A DNA stretch of 64,000 nucleotides from Glycine soja. Its lineage: Eukaryota; Streptophyta; Magnoliopsida; Fabales; Fabaceae. Both the position numbers and the translations under genes were made by a program. The stretch lies in contig NC_041021.1 in assembly GCF_004193775.1 (NCBI RefSeq), positions 38,141,718 through 38,205,717 of the forward strand. Reading direction: 5' to 3'. Numbering within the stretch: position 1 is the first letter of the stretch; every line of letters starts with the position of its first letter. This document shows positions 1 to 11,351 of the stretch, in pieces. The notes beneath the pieces are model-generated. The model was given only the letters and a program-made list of their open reading frames with translations, had not been told where the DNA came from and did no database searches.

Positions 1-2839
1 TTAATTTCATTTTAATTTTTACTATGAGTAATATTATTAATTACAATTAACTACAAAAATATTAATAAATAATTTGTAACCAATTTATCATAAGATAATT
101 TATAATAAAAAATAATTTATAATTTATAACTAATTTGTAATTAATTATTTTTATATTTTTTTAATAATGATTAAAAGGTAATTAAAATATAAATTATAGA
201 AATTAAAAATATTACTTTCAAACTATAAATACTAAAAAGAATTAAAATACAAATTATAACGACTAAAAAGAATAAAAAACTGAAAAAATCATTTTCAAAA
301 ATTAAAAATATAAGAATTATGAAATTATAAACCACAAATGAGTTCTTATAAAAATAAAAAAACCAACAGAGTCGGTGCAACGGAAGTTTTATCCGTAAGT
401 TTTTTTTTTTCTTCATAAAAGTTGTTTTTGTTAATCCATACTTTGTACCGCAGAAAATTGTAGATAGTGTATCTCAAAATATATACATTTTAATTATTTT
501 AATCTTATATACTATAAAATAATTAAAATGTAGATAATTTGACCATATATTTCAGTCGGGTAACATTAATTATAGTAGTCAAATATTACACGTCAAATAT
601 TCATATACACTACCTTATATGAAATATTTTTTTATAATAAACATTATAATTATTATGTTGTATTAAATATTAATTAAGAGTACCAGAATTATAAAATGAT
701 TATATAATTTGAATAAAAAGACATAGAAATCAACCAATGACATTTATTTGTGTTATTTTAAAAAAAAATATTCGTAGCAAAAAGCATTTTTCTTAAAATA
801 TCTGCGATAATATTTTAGTAATAAACATGATAATCATAATTATTATAATTTTGATAATCTTATAATAATTCTAACATTTTTACTTAATAATAAATATAGT
901 TATAATATTAATTCCTAAAAATATACAATTACATTAATTAATTAAGATAATTATAATTGATATGGAGTTTATTATTTAAACTTTCAAATTATATATAAAG
1001 ATTGATTGAAATTGATTTACAATTGATAATTTGAATAATATCTCTGTATATACGCGTGTGCATGACAGTTTCTCATCATCAAATCTTTTTATTTTTCATT
1101 TGCACTAACTCCTCTTTCTTCTATACACTTAATTCTCTCTCATTCCTTATTTTTTAGTAATAGTGGCGGAATTAATACAAGAAAAAAACACTAAAATATG
1201 GGTAAGTTCATAACTCTTTTTTTTTTTTTGTTATATTTTCACCTCATTATTCATTCTCACACTCGTTATTTTTTATTTATTTCTTTCTTTGACATACCTT
1301 GCATTTCCAATTATTTTATCTTTTTTTCCTCACTTTATAGCCTTTAAAAGGGTAAAACGTCGAAGTCAAATAAGAGATGAATGTGAGGGTAAACCCATAT
1401 ATTATTTACTAATTTTTCAAATTCTTTTTTTTCAAAAATGTGTTATACTATTTTTTTATACGTAACTTAGTTTTTTTTCGTTTTTTTCCCTTTGTGAAAA
1501 GTTTTGATATTTTTTCATTTATATTTTTATTTATTTATTAGGCATTTTTTTTGTCTAACAAATATTAATATATATATATATATGAAAAATGTATGACCAT
1601 ATTTTTTTTTGTTAGTTTGATTTCTATGTTTCTTATTGAATTGTTAGTTGAATTATGTAATAACAAATATTAATTATTAAGTGTTAGATATTATCTAACA
1701 TGAACGATTATTATGTGTGCGGAATAAAGAAGAATCTTTTATTGATATATGATAAGAAAGATAATGTAATGAAAAACATAACCAAGTCTTTGACCAAGAG
1801 TAAAATGTAAAAAATTAAAACAAATTTTTATTATAGGCCTTTTTTTAAATTCAAAGTATTTATTTTTTCAAAAATATTTTACATTTTTTCATTTTATTTC
1901 GTTTTCCTTTTTCTTTTAAGGTAAGCTTATAAATATTAATATTATTACTTAAATGTTTTTTATTTTTTCCAATAAATAACATTTCATAATTAATTTTTAA
2001 CATTTTTTTTACAACTTATACTGATACGATAAGTTTAGAAAAAAGGAATTTCATAAAAGAAATAGAACATTAGATATAGAGTTATACTGTACAAAAAATT
2101 TAACCTTAATTTTTAGATTTTAAATTAAACATTATCTCCATGTTCATTTTTCTTTCTCTAAAATATATTTATTATTTATTAAAAATAAAGATTTTATTGC
2201 TAGGTGATAATATAATGTACATATAAAATTCATTAATATAATTGTATAATGAAATGTTTCTTTTTTATTTACATTTTATAATTTTACTCCATGAAACAGT
2301 AAATATAAAATATAAATTACCTATTTATATGATATCAATGTAAAGATTCATAATTTCTAGACTCATCAATTATTTTAATGCATGGACTCATAATAAAAGT
2401 TTAATATACCAAATATAATTGTAGAACTAAATACTAATTTTCATGCTAATTATAGTTTATTAAAATATATTTAAATATTTACTAACATATCTACTAATAT
2501 ACATTTAATAAAATTTAAATTAAATAATTATTAATATATTACAAATTCAAAATAATATAAAAAATTATCCTATAAGTTATAAAATATAAATTTAATAATT
2601 ATGGTTGTGGTTGTGCAAGGCATGAGACACTATATTAATAAAAAGAAAAAAGAGGGAATAATATTGGTGTTTGATTCCCCATGTGTGAAACGAGGGCCGA
2701 GTCCTGCATTCATAGATTATGTAATTGTGTAACTATCATAATGCTTCCAAACACTTCTCGATGCAAAGTTTTATGCCATCAATCCACACTTATTTGGTTT
2801 CCTTCTGTCTACAATATATGGTCCGAATAACATAATCTT
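1..2839. other. AT-rich intergenic DNA, no gene seen
   Basis: Very AT-rich sequence with homopolymer A and T runs and frequent stops in all frames. The one short open frame near the left edge (171-416, minus) is a low-complexity Phe/Ile-rich translation of AT-rich DNA and has no recognisable domain. I could not recognise a terminal inverted repeat or LTR boundary here. The right edge is where similarity to the 5' LTR of the neighbouring gypsy element begins. Confidence 0.6.
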
Positions 2840-3090
2840 GTATGATTCAGCTTCCAACTAAATAATACCAGAGATGTTGAAAAATACCTTGCTACCCAAT
2901 GCTTTCCAATCTCACGTGTTTGAATGAAATTATCGAAATTATCAATCCCAATCAAAATACCTCCCTTTGATTACACAATTAACTTTCTCAAATTGTTTAC
3001 CATATTTCGATCAGCTTTTGACAAGATTCTTCTACTCATCTCAAACAAGAATATTTAAATAGGATTTTCATAACTTAGTCAAATTTTACA
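2840..3090 (-). repeat. Partial 3' LTR of the gypsy element
   Basis: The stretch from about 2876 to 3090 repeats 13937-14133 in the same orientation: both contain AATACCTTG, then GCTTTCCAATCT, TGTTTGAATGAAATTATC and finish in AAATTTTACA. On the minus strand the repeat therefore starts TGTAAAATTT, a normal TG start. Similarity to the 5' LTR fades left of ~2840, so this copy is either truncated or strongly diverged. The internal side (3091-3112, minus strand) reads TGTGGGGCATCTGTT, a plausible polypurine-tract region. Confidence 0.65.
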
Positions 3091-3425
3091 TAACAGAACA
3101 GATGCCCCACAAAATATTGTATTCGAGTAACATCTTTCAAGAATATAGTATTTTTTTAGCAAATATTTAGATATTACTTTAATATCTTGTCTAACTAGCA
3201 TTAAATATGTTGGGAACATATTTTAATCATGATTGTGATTTTCACACTAACTAATAGGGGATGGTTACCTCTTTTACGGCTGCCTACCTTATTAATGTGT
3301 CATAAGACCAAATCATTAGCCTCTTTATTTTGCTCTGAAACACATGTTCATGTTCAACCTCTTCAAATTGAGTCAGTAACTTAGATGCATATGAAAAATA
3401 CTTTAGTAAATTACTTTTAATGCAT

Positions 3426-3836
3426 TTAAATTTGAGTTAATTGATTGATGACTAACTCAAAATCTCCTTTAGTTAAAACATGTTTTGCACCTAAATTCAA
3501 TATTTTTTCCAAACCAATTATTAAAGCCTCATACTCGGCTTCATGGTTGGAACACACAGGTTGTATTTCGAAAAGGATCTTCATAGGTGTATTACTTGGA
3601 GAAATTAAAACAATACCAATTCTTGCTCCATTTACATGTTTTGATCCATCGAAATATAATATCCAAGGCTTAATTCCCATATAACATTCCAATATTTTTA
3701 TGTTTGAATGATCATCCAAGAAATTTGCTACAATTTGGCCTTTAATATCTTTTAATGACACAAAAGTAAGGGAAAATTCAATCAATGCAAGGGTCCATTT
3801 TTCTATTCTATTATGTGAAATAGATTTAGATAACAT
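3426..3836 (-). pseudogene. Gypsy pol: RNase H domain remnant
   Basis: An open stretch of 136 codons includes WILYFDGSKHVNGARIGIVL, then HEAEYEALIIGLE and KGDFELVINQL. The first Asp (in FDGS), the Glu in EAEYEAL and the Asp in KGDFELV sit where RNase H catalytic acids lie. The style (LYFDGS, AEYEALI, GDFELVI) matches the additional archaeal-type RNase H of plant Tat-like gypsy elements. The frame is cut on both sides, so this is a relic domain of a polyprotein and not a separate gene. Confidence 0.8.
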
Positions 3837-4068
3837 AAATTTATTAACATTATTTGAGATAGTACTTGAACATTAAAAAGTTTTATATAATACTTGAGTT
3901 TGGTACAAGAATAATACAAGCATAAGCACAATTTTTCTATTGCACTATATCATATTTTGATATCATTAAGAATTTGACTTAGATAATAAATAGCACATTC
4001 TAAGTCGTTATCATCCTTTTGCACCAACATGCTTACAATAGACGAATATGATGCTAAAATGTACAATC

Positions 4069-4560
4069 TCAAGTCTTTTCCTTCCCAGGAGGCATTGGAA
4101 TTGGTGGATTGACAAGATATTTCTTAATGCCATCAAAGGCTTCTTGGTGTTCCTTTTCCCATCGAAATTCAACTTCATTCTTTAATCTGAATAATGGTTC
4201 AAACACATTAGTTTTTCCTGATAGATTAGAAATGAATCTTTTGAGAAAATTCACCTTACCTAATAATGATTGAAGTTATTTTTTATTCTTTGGAGGGGAA
4301 GTCTCCAAAATGGCTTTTGCCTTATTTTTATCTACTTCAACTCCCTTTTGATGGATAATGAAACCCAAGAATTCACCTTGTAGTTCAAATAAACTTAGTC
4401 TTCATTAGCCTTTCAATCTCTGCTTTGATACCCTCTAAGACATTAGGAGCAAATCTTATTGGTGCTTGCTTCATTGGTTTTTTACCTTCACAAATAGGCA
4501 ATCTGTGTTCCATCAATTCTCTATTGAGTCCAGACATATCTTCATATTCCCATGTGAAAT
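4069..4560 (-). pseudogene. Gypsy pol: reverse transcriptase with internal deletion
   Basis: Read on the minus strand, 4560 to ~4390 encodes the start of an RT (LNRELMEHRLPICEGKKPMK, then APIRFAPNVLEGIKAEIERL, then KTKFI and a stop). From ~4380 the frame continues directly as QGEFLGFIIHQKGVEVDKNK and then, with one more break, NFLKRFISNLSGKTNVFEPL with REKEH-like EKEHQEAFDGIKKYL. In an intact element well over 100 residues, including the YxDD active site, lie between these two parts. Here they are missing, so the catalytic palm has been lost by deletion. What remains is the RT N-terminus and the RT/RNase H connection. Confidence 0.8.
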
Positions 4561-4784
4561 AGTACTTGAAATCATGTAATAAAAAATTATTTTTTCTCGA
4601 AGCCTAACATCTAACAACTTACTTAAATAAGTGGACTTTTGATTTTCTTTAGTCCCTAGGTTAATCTCTTCTAAAGGATCCTAAGATTCCATCTTTTTTA
4701 ATCATGAGGACATTGGTTTCTCAAAGCCTAAAGGTGAATTATCGTAAATACAATCCAAGTCAAATCTTCACCTTTTCGCTAAGA

Positions 4785-4957
4785 AACATTTTTCGATTTC
4801 TCTTTTACTCTGATGGCATCAATATCCATCATTTTGTTTTCTTCTTTGATGGCATTAGTATCCATCATTTTCTTTTATTCTTTGATGGCATCAACATTCA
4901 TCATGTTATTTTCTATGGTCGCAATAGCCATTTTTTTTATTTCAACGGTCGTGATAG
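4785..4957 (-). repeat. In-frame degenerate coding repeats in pol spacer (left part)
   Basis: The plus strand shows three copies of a ~50-bp unit containing TTTGATGGCAT followed by CATCAT (about 4808-4905), and a fourth diverged unit. On the minus strand they encode variations of KMMDIDAIKEEN, one interrupted by a stop. They sit between the protease region and RT of the gypsy polyprotein, and similar units resume after the insertion at 6197. They look like a coding minisatellite that expanded a linker in the polyprotein. Confidence 0.55.
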
Positions 4958-6191
4958 CTGCTTTTTGATTGAGCCTTTGTAGTTTAGTATTTTTCTATTC
5001 TTATTAGCTCAATTGAAACTTATTTGACCCTTATTTTCTCACTTTAACTTAGTTTTGGTCTTAGGCAAATGATTGAGCATAATTGATAATTGTGGCTTAT
5101 TTTTGGATTTTTGTGCATATTTGACCTATCTACATTGTACAGGGCCTATAGGACACTACATAACTTCAAATGGAGCATATGAGTAGTCCCTGGAAAGCTA
5201 AGAAAAATATATCAAATTTTTCCACAAATATGCTTGGGCCAATTCTACCATTTCATGGGTCAAATTAGGCTTGGAAGTCAAAACCTCTGCACTTGAATAA
5301 TTAGGCTGGGAATTTGGGTTTTGCTTTGTGTAATTAGTTTAATTAGGTAGATTAGATGGGCCTAATCAAAGTCCATCCCTTCCTTCTAAGTAGTAATTGT
5401 ATATATTATTGGAAGTTAGTTAGTTAGTTACTTCATTATGTACAAAAACAGATTTAGTTACTTGTTGTGTAAGTTTTAGGATCAAACTTTTTTCTTTCTT
5501 TTTCTATTAATTGTTCTTCATTCTTCTTCCTCTTTTCACTTATGTTCTTCATTTTTCTTGCAAAAATTTTGTGGATCTTCTATTGATGATGATCATGGAA
5601 TGCTAAACACTCAATCAATTCAAGGATCCACTCCAAGCAAGACTGAATTTGAGTTCGGGTTTAATATTTCTAATTTGTGTCAATGTTTATCTTTTTCTTT
5701 AATCCTATTTTTTATTTTCATGATTATGAATATGCTTAGGATTGAAAACGAATTAAGTTATGGATTTCTTTCCTGATTTAAAACTTAATCATAGATTATT
5801 TGGATGATATTCCAACCTAATTTGGGATCTCAATGAATTTAGGGATTAATTCGATTGAATTAACTCTAATGACATTGATTGAACTTTCACAACTTGATCA
5901 TTCTCCGCAGAACTGTGATAATTCAATTTGCATTGGTTTGGTGAATTGGATTGATGATTTTGAATATGTTTTGCAACCTGTTTGTGCAATTCTATTTGTG
6001 TTCTACAACTAAAACTCTATTTCATTTTAAATTTCGCATTTCTTTCCAGTACCTACAAACTATTCATTGAAATTCCTCTTGCTGTTTATAAGTGAAATAA
6101 AGTAGGAACCAAAATGAATTGTATCTCTAAGTCGACCTAGGTTAATCTTGTACTGCAGAATTTCCTAATTTTATTTGTTTTGAATCGATTA
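4958..6191. mobile_element. 1.23-kb insertion in gypsy pol, probably a solo LTR or similar
   Basis: The interval is bounded by a 5-bp direct repeat GATAG (4953-4957 and 6192-6196). Removing the insert and one GATAG joins the flanks into sequence that continues the repetitive pol spacer (GTGATAG|TCGTTATCAC). Inside are a T/C-rich stretch (5487-5550) and long non-coding A/T-rich sequence, as in the transcribed part of an LTR. The ends are not TG...CA (they read CTGCTTTTTG and AATCGATTA), so the class is uncertain and the boundaries rest on the direct repeat alone. The short open frames at 4704-4982 and 5558-5776 have no recognisable domain. Confidence 0.45.
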
Positions 6192-6196
6192 GATAG

Positions 6197-6844
6197 TCGT
6201 TATCACTTTTCCAATTTCAACAACCGCAATAGTCGTGTTTTCTTTTTCAACGTCTACAATAGTCATTTTTTCATTTTTGACAATTGCAATAGTCGTTTGC
6301 TTTTTTATTTTCGACTATCTAAGCCGATAAGCGAGCCATGAAGCTCGCATATGCTTTTGTTGAAGTCATGGTTCTTCAACTTTGGTCGTTTTCTCAACGG
6401 CCTTGTTAATCGGCAAGAAACCTCTATTCACATCCCAGCAAAAGAACTTGCCTTTTCGTCACCTGATTTGTTATTCACATAAAATGAATCTTCGATTTCG
6501 AACAAAGAGGTCCTCGCCATTGCTTCATCGCCTTCACTCGCAAAGGTAGTGTAAATTTCATATGATGATTGATCCACTTCAACCATCTCGAGTTTGCCAT
6601 CCTCATTCCAAAAGAACAACTTTTGATGGACTGTCGATGAAACAACTCCAACTTCATGGACCCATTCCCTTCCCAACAACATATTGAAATTGGCTTGTCA
6701 AGAAATTACCAAAAACACCGTAGGCTTTTTTTTCCTACCTACCAAAACATCCAAGCAAATCACCCCCTTGGAATCTGAATCTTTCCCGCAAAAATCTGAC
6801 ACCACTATATTATGAGGAATCAAATCCTCTACAGTCCTCCTAAA
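6197..6844 (-). pseudogene. Gypsy pol: protease C-terminal region and spacer
   Basis: On the minus strand the open part includes MLLGREWVHEVGVVSSTVHQ and KLFFWNEDGKLEMVEVDQSS, a motif set that follows the aspartic protease in plant gypsy polyproteins (LLGR-W-H, then S-HQ-L-FW). Upstream (6860 to 6690) the same strand reads RRTVEDLIPHNIVVSDFCGK and GVICLDVLVGRKKKPTVFLV. The frame joins across the insertion at 6849-10231 to sequence ending in NGGAAFNIMSRSMLC, which contains the residues after the catalytic region. 6197-6330 carries more of the repeated spacer (MTIVDVEKEN / TTIAVVEIGK). Confidence 0.75.
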
Positions 6845-8681
6845 CCTGTGTAAGACTCAATTTTTTGTAAAATAAATTAAAAAGGATTTTATTTAAAAAT
6901 AAATAGAGTTTTAGAAAAAATAATGAGGTTTTTGTAAATAAATAAGAAGAAATAATTTTATTAATTAAAATAATGATTTTAAGGTAAATAAAATAAATAT
7001 ATGTTCTTAGAAAATAGAAATGATGTTTTATTCATTTATTTGATAGGGAGTAAAATAAAGTTTATTTTTATAAAATAATAAAATAAAGTAAATAATAGGT
7101 TGAGAGTACCCTAGTTATAAATAAAGACATATTAGGTCATTTTTACATTTACGATATGTTTCTACACTCTCTCTTCCTCTCAAATTCGTTTTTCCTTCTT
7201 TCTCTTCCAAAACCCTTTCTTTTCCCCGCATACACCCAAACTTGTCTCAGTCAAACTATAATTTCAAACTCTTTAACCATTGGATCGTTGTAAAATTTGA
7301 ACACTAGGTTGGAAACTTTTTTCCTCACATACCCACTGTTGGGATTTATGAAATAATGTATGTGGATAGAGAAATTCCCCTTGCTTGCAAACAATTAAAT
7401 TGAGGCTCTAATCCCTTCTCATTCTCTTTAATGCTTGAAAACCTTAGTAGAGCAATTAGAGACAAAGTTTGAGGAATCTTAAGGAACTGCTAGAGATGTT
7501 GTTATCACTACTGGACTACATGCGTGAGCTCGCTTAGAGGTAAGGGATGAATTTATCGCAATTGAGGTTAGAACGAACATGTGTAGGGATCTTTAGAGGA
7601 TCAAATTGGGGTTTATTTTAGGATGTTTACCGTATTGTAATTCTTCTTTTATGATTATAATTACGAGATTGTTGTGTTTGATGGGCCAATTAATGCCCTG
7701 ATGCAAATTGGTTAGTAAAATTAAGTGATCTTGGTGCTTTTTTTTTTTGTGTTTTTGAACCTACGATTTTGATTTTCTTTTATTTTGATATGACTATGTG
7801 AAATTGTTTGAGGGGTTTTACTCCCTATGTTGTAAGAAGCATTTTTGTATAATTCATTTGTGTTTTACATAAGATTTACTAGATTAGCATGATAAATTGT
7901 TATATTGGGATCATGAAATTGTGATTGAGATTGTGTGTATGTGATAAATTGTAAGATACATGTGTATTGAGATGTTGTGTGCATTGATTTGTGAGCAATG
8001 AACTGTATAATCATACAACTGTAAGACCCTTTAAGAACAACAAGTTAATGCGCGACGAATATTATGATGAGATTTATTGTGGGAACTCGACAAGTTTAAT
8101 CACTTTGAGGTGTGGTGAGCTAAAATTATTTTGAGAACAATTGAGGAGTCATGTATTTTGTATAGTTCATAGATAAAGTTTGTGTGCTAAATGTTTTTTG
8201 GGTGGATTGGACCTGAATCAGGAGGGAGAGACCCTGACGGACTCTTCAGAGTCTAGGCCTTGGGAGTAAATACACCCGTTTTGAGTGTTTATTTAAGCTT
8301 GTGTCGATCCCACATAGTTGGAGCATTCTTGCAAAATAGCGTGACCCTGACTGGTCTCCCCATGATTTTATTTAGTGAGAGTGACCTGACTTACCAATGT
8401 GTGGTATGTTTTGTCATGTATTCTTGAGCGCTTGACGAAGTTTTTCACTGACATAGTATCATATTGCATATATGATTGAGTCTTAGTATATTTGTTACAT
8501 AACATTTGTGTATTGATCGATATTGATTGGTTGAGTGATATTGTGTTTTGATCCTTGAGTACGTGAATGATGTGAAAATGTGTGAGACATGTAGTGTTGA
8601 GATGTGATGTTACGCGATAAGTGGTGGAATGACGTGTTATGTTTATGTAAGTTGTATTTCATTTGTATGATATATATATCT

Positions 8682-9745
8682 TGTTGGACAAGTGGCCTCA
8701 ATAACTTAAGTGGGGGGTGAATAAAATTCTAAAAATTTATGACTAACAAGTTTTAATCCCCTCTTTAAATGATATATGGTAGAGTTATAATGCAGAAGAA
8801 GAAGCAACAATCAATTTAATCGATGTTCTTTAAACGTGCAAGACAAAATTAATTGCAATAAAATAAATGAGATAAGGGAAAAGAGAATTACAAACTTGAT
8901 TTATACTAGTTCGGCCAATTCCCGTACCTACGTTCAGTCCTCAAACAACTCACTTGAGATTTTCACTATCTTTGTAAAACTCTTTTACAACTTCTGAGCC
9001 ACCTAGGGATTCCTCACCCTTGTGTTTAGGATTCTCACAATTCAAGACACAAACAGTCTCTTGATCACAACAAATCTTTTTTAGAAAGTACAAATGTTTT
9101 TCTCTCTTTTAGAAAAGATCATACAAGTTGAAGATCTTAGAAGAATATTCAAATGATTTGCAAGTGTTTGACCAATGATTTGTTTATGAGAGAATAATAC
9201 AATAAGGTTCTGAAAAACTCTGAAGATTTTCGTAGACAAGTCACATATTTATAGGCCCTTGGTGGCCTTTCAAATTTTTTTGAAGAGATGTGACTTTTCA
9301 GAATATATTTCAAAAATTATCTTACTGGTAATCGATTACAGTCTCTTGGTAATCGATTACACAGTTACATATTGAAGGGTCATGACTTTTCAATTTGAAT
9401 TTCTAAAGTTTTGTTAACTGGTGATCGATTACAAGAAAGTGGTAATTGATTATAATTTTTAAATTTCAAATTTAAAACTTCTTTTAAAAAGCCTTTATAG
9501 TAATATGTCTCTGGTAATCGATTACCAGTGGAAAAACCCTTATTTTAGCAATGATAAAATATTTTAAAAACTTTTTGTAATCATTTTGAAAATCATGTTT
9601 TGAGGCCAAACCTTTTCAACCAATAAGAGATTCTTTTAACAATAATAAACTAAGTCTTATCTTATTTTCTTGATCTTGAATTTTGACTTGAAGTACTCTT
9701 GTATTGCTTACATCTTGACATCATCAAAACCTTCATACATTCACA
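8682..9745 (-). mobile_element. Solo LTR of a copia-type retrotransposon (1064 bp)
   Basis: Starts TGTTGGACAAGTGGCC and ends TTCATACATTCACA on the plus strand, flanked by a perfect 5-bp target duplication TATCT (8677-8681 and 9746-9750). A TATAAATA box on the minus strand (plus 9246-9253), with downstream sequence typical of the R region, suggests minus orientation. The minus-strand start TGTGAATGTATGAAGG resembles LTRs I associate with soybean copia families (memory, not a search). No internal coding region or second LTR accompanies it, so the element was reduced to one LTR by recombination. It lies inside the element at 6849-10231. Confidence 0.85.
9326..9528. repeat. Five dispersed copies of a TGGTAATCGATTACCA-type palindrome
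   Basis: Copies lie at 9326-9340, 9347-9361, 9419-9433, 9440-9454 and 9511-9528. The last is a perfect 18-bp palindrome, CTGGTAATCGATTACCAG. The others keep the GGTAATCGATTAC core with one or a few changes. They sit within the copia LTR, upstream of its minus-strand TATA box (minus orientation), so they could be protein-binding sites in the LTR promoter. Function is unknown. Confidence 0.8.
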
Positions 9746-10235
9746 TATCTATGTTATTTCGTTTCTCTCTATTAGTTAGGAATGTGATAACTCATTTCCT
9801 GTGTGTTGTTTGTGTTTGGATCCTGTGATGATCTTGGACTTTGTATTCGTGGGAGCAGATAGTTAGGTGGATGGCTATGAAGAGCCTCATGCTAGAAGAC
9901 ACTGGAACACAATGCTCTAATAGGATGAGACATTATGACCCGGGTTTTTGTATTAATTGCATGAAGTTTTGGACATATAGTTTTTATCATTTTATTTCAC
10001 ATACTAAGTCTTTAATTCATTCTTTGGAGTTTTGGATGGCCTTGTTTGGAGCTGGAGATGTGTTTCATACCCTTAATTGATAAGTTTTTAATTTAGTGAT
10101 TAACGCGAATGTGAACCTTTTATCCACGTGGATTTACTTACGATTTTATTCAATAAAATTGATTTAATTAGATTCTGCATTTTATGTGTTTTTTTTTTTT
10201 ACATTTTCATGTTGGGGTAGAGGGTGTCACACCTG

Positions 10236-10860
10236 CACAACATTGACCTTGACATGATATTGAATGCAGCCCCTCCATTGACCACAATCTTATTAATAAT
10301 TTGATCCTCCACCATTGTTGTCAAATGGAGTGGTTTCATATGGCATTGCATATCATCAATGGGTGGATAAAAAATTACAGCATTTCGATGTGGTGTGAAA
10401 CAAGAAACTGATGTAACCCAAACAACCTTGGGACTTAGAGAAAGATCATTAAAGTAACCCTCTCTAGCCTAATCACTCAAAATATTCCTATTCTGATATT
10501 CTTTTGCATATTCTGCGGGTAATATTGAAATGACTCCATATATGACTTCCAATGAATCCTCAAACCCAAACACAAAAAGAGTTAAATATCATTTCTTTCT
10601 CCTCATAGTCCTTGATTGACATTTTATTTTCAAACCCAAAGGGTGGACCTTTGCTAGTTTTGTCAAAGACTGAAGGTCTGACACCACTTTTATGTTGCAT
10701 TGCCAATATCGCATTTCTCCTCATCCTCAGATGCCTCTCCATTAGGTTTTCGACATATTTCGATTCACCTAAGGAGGATTTTGATAGTCGTAATATCCCT
10801 TCCTCAAACCATCGGTGGCTCCTCCCCTTCGAAGTGTTGAACTATTAACTTCAAACTCTT
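10236..10860 (-). pseudogene. Gypsy pol: N-terminal protease side, degenerate
   Basis: Immediately right of the nested insertion, the minus strand encodes IIDQIINKIVVNGGAAFNIM, close to the VNGG(A/S)x(F/V)NIM motif just after the aspartic protease active site in plant gypsy elements. Upstream the frame breaks up. Short open pieces (10560-10742 minus) are consistent with the gag-protease linker but carry no domain I can name. Confidence 0.6.
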
Positions 10861-11351
10861 TAAAATGTGAACTATATCCTTTGTTCCCTTGTTGGAACAT
10901 TTGCTTGAGGGATGTAGGATTTATTCTAAGACAAATTGTAGGGCCTTTGTACCTAGCTCATAGTCATGCTTATACTCTGCTTTTACCTTTTTTTAACCTC
11001 TGTTTCTGGCACTTTTTGGAAACTTTTTCGAATTTCTGATGCCTCAAATGCTTTAGCTATCGACCTGTCAAACACGACACTACAACGAGGACATAGCATA
11101 ACCTCTTTCTCAAATTTTTGTTTCTTCGATAGAAAATCGACCAATGATTCTCTTACAAGTGAAAAAACTGACTCGTCCTATTTTTCAAACTCTTCTAGGG
11201 CTTGATTTACCTCCTTTTCAGACAAAAGAGCGCTTACTTTTGATGTTCCTATCGAGGCCCTCATCATCATGATTTGCATGGGCTTGACATAGTTAGCCTG
11301 AATATGAAATGGGCCAGTGTCCACTTTCATTGGTTTTTCCTCAAACTTCAG

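Larger units (their letters stand above)
6849..10231 (+). mobile_element. Solo-LTR-like element inserted in the gypsy protease, itself carrying a copia LTR
   Basis: The ends read TGTAAGACTCAA on the left and GTAGAGGGTGTCACA on the right, giving the TG...CA ends of an LTR. The reverse complement start TGTGACACCCTCTACCCC is a style I know from plant gypsy LTRs. Target duplication is CCTG (6845-6848 and 10232-10235), or ACCTG if the last A is counted as target. Excision restores an open frame across the protease (minus strand ATG TTG TGC AGG TTT AGG). A TATAAATA box at 7116-7123 followed by a pyrimidine-rich stretch (7158-7230) fits an LTR promoter on the plus strand. Length is 3383 bp, about 2.3 kb without the inner copia LTR. 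No second internal LTR or coding region was seen, so a solo LTR is the simplest reading. Confidence 0.65.

Noticed and set aside
3445..3684. Plus-strand open frame of 79 codons over the gypsy RNase H
   Set aside because: Antisense shadow of the RNase H frame on the minus strand; no domain of its own.
6849..10231. Interpretation as a full LTR retrotransposon with two LTRs
   Set aside because: No direct repeat of one end near the other and no gag/pol; a solo LTR carrying a nested LTR explains the content better.
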